The translations under genes were made by a program, and so were the position numbers. The notes below the pieces were generated by a model. The model ran no database searches, was not told the DNA's origin, and saw only the letters and a program-made list of their open reading frames with translations. Of a stretch of DNA of 5,838 nucleotides, positions 4,681-5,838 are shown one piece after another; within the stretch, counting starts at the first letter, position 1; the number at the start of each line of letters is the position of its first letter. The stretch lies in the NCBI GenBank assembly GCA_016291475.1, contig JAEEXJ010000137.1:1-5838 (forward strand), given 5' to 3'. This DNA is from Lachnospiraceae bacterium (lineage in GTDB: Bacteria > Bacillota_A > Clostridia > Lachnospirales > Lachnospiraceae).

Positions 4681-5838
4681 TTAGCGATTTGTAAGGAACC
4701 TGGGTGACATAAGTATAAAGAGAAAACCTAAAGCACAATTGACAACCGCACCCAGGGCTACAAAGAGCAGCATTTGTTTAAGTATAATTCCGACAACCAC
4801 AAATACTGCGGCAGGTATTATTCCGAAATATATAAAAATTATCTGGACCATAGCCTTTATGGACTGAGCACTTTCCAAAGGTATGGATATATTTATAAAA
4901 GCTCCCACCGAAGTTCCGAAAACCGATACACTCATTATGAAAATAAACCAGCAGAGTACGGTAATGGGAGAGGCCTTCAGCATTATTGCTGCAAGTGTCA
5001 GAGGAAGTACCAGATCTATTGCATTCACTGCAAAGCATCCGAGCAAAGAATATAATATCTTCTTAAGTTCACTGTCCGGAACAAGTACAAAAAACTCTCT
5101 GGACAAATCCTCCTGAAGCGGATTTCCGAGTGTGCGATAAAAAGTGATCATCAAAAGCACCGATCCGGGAACGATAAATCGATCTATTCCGATATTATTG
5201 TCCATGACAAGATAAGCGGAAAAAAACGCCGCTGCAAGTCCAATCACCATGGTTTTTGAAAAAATCTTCAAAAACGAAAAACGGAATCTGTTCATGAGCG
5301 CCTTATAGAAAAATACGTTTGCTCCCGAACCGTAATGGAATCCGTCTCTTTCGATCTTATCGCTACGTTTCTTTTCTCTTGTTATGATTCCACCCTTTGC
5401 GGAATTCTTGGACTCTTCGACCAGCTTGGACATCTTCTCGGCAGAGTACATGGCATCTTCGTAAAAATCCGCATCAGTTTTCCAGATAACAAATATAAGT
5501 ACGATACAGGAGGCGATGAAAAGTGCCATATAGATAATGGACTTTGTATTTTCGCCTGTCACGGCAAAATAAACCATTCCTCTGAGCCAGCCGTAAAAAG
5601 GTATCCAGAATGTATTTCTGTTGCCGAAGAAATTTACAGCTGCAGTTGCTATATCCGCATTTGTGGCCTTCTGATAAATAATAAAGCTTATTCCCAATAT
5701 CACATAAAAGGCTAAAAGGATCTTTCCGATATTTTTCTTTTTATTGCCCTCACCCTTGCTGAACACGGTATAAATAGTAACCTGTGCAAGAGTACTGAAT
5801 GCCATTACAAGGCCATAGGCAATGATTATCGAAAATGA
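4681..5838 (-). CDS. Multi-pass membrane protein, putative ABC-exporter membrane subunit (5' end outside window)
   Basis: The - strand frame is open from the right edge to TAA at 4681-4683 (385 residues). ATG 5805 is probably internal, because the 11 codons before it are in frame and hydrophobic (SFSIIIAYGLV), continuing one membrane helix. I see about ten hydrophobic segments: four N-terminal, a charged cytoplasmic stretch at about 120-185 (EDAMYSAEKMSKLVEESK, then ITREKKRSDKIERDGFHYGSGANVFFYK), and six C-terminal. The GSGANVFFYK-type element followed by helices recalls the Firmicutes 'putative ABC exporter' membrane family (Pfam ABC_export), which usually pairs with a separate ATPase gene. 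That gene would lie to the right, unseen. There is no ATP-binding motif in this protein. The family call is from memory of its pattern; membrane topology is secure. Confidence 0.6.
   Translation of the reverse strand, partial: SFSIIIAYGLVMAFSTLAQVTIYTVFSKGEGNKKKNIGKILLAFYVILGISFIIYQKATNADIATAAVNFFGNRNTFWIPFYGWLRGMVYFAVTGENTKSIIYMALFIASCIVLIFVIWKTDADFYEDAMYSAEKMSKLVEESKNSAKGGIITREKKRSDKIERDGFHYGSGANVFFYKALMNRFRFSFLKIFSKTMVIGLAAAFFSAYLVMDNNIGIDRFIVPGSVLLMITFYRTLGNPLQEDLSREFFVLVPDSELKKILYSLLGCFAVNAIDLVLPLTLAAIMLKASPITVLCWFIFIMSVSVFGTSVGAFINISIPLESAQSIKAMVQIIFIYFGIIPAAVFVVVGIILKQMLLFVALGAVVNCALGFLFILMSPRFLTNR

Overview
The window looks like chromosome from an anaerobic Firmicute, most likely a Clostridia/Lachnospiraceae-type bacterium. 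This is inferred from moderate GC content, AAGGAGG-type ribosome binding sites before most genes, short-chain paired chromate-transporter genes, and the style of the toxin-antitoxin and ABC-exporter proteins. No rRNA, tRNA, CRISPR array, transposase or integrase is visible. The host assignment is a guess from style, not a match.

Layout, left to right. (1) Positions 1-531 hold the end of a Phd/YefM-type antitoxin gene and a complete RelE/ParE-type toxin gene, closed by a textbook intrinsic terminator (541-572). (2) Positions 641-1773 hold two half-size CHR-family genes with an ATGA overlap, the usual N/C pair of a short-chain chromate (sulfate-like oxyanion) transporter. (3) After a 77-base gap with a 9-bp GC-rich hairpin comes a class I SAM-dependent methyltransferase (1851-2567). 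(4) Positions 2628-2839 hold what I read as the remains of a MazEF toxin-antitoxin locus: a 52-codon gene that looks like the C-terminal half of a MazE antitoxin, then an ATGA-overlapping 18-codon frame whose first residues resemble a MazF start. (5) That short frame runs directly into the start of a complete ABC half-exporter (2839-4563), so the exporter appears translationally coupled to the relic. (6) A convergent hairpin terminator (about 4606-4664) separates this + strand series from a - strand multi-pass membrane protein (4681 to beyond 5838) that resembles the membrane subunit of a putative ABC exporter.

The + strand genes from 641 to 4563 have only short gaps and could be read as one or two transcripts. 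The theme is membrane export plus toxin-antitoxin material, one module intact and one apparently decayed, which suggests an accessory or rearranged stretch. I see no complete undescribed system. The most unusual part is the mazEF-like remnant placed tightly in front of the exporter.
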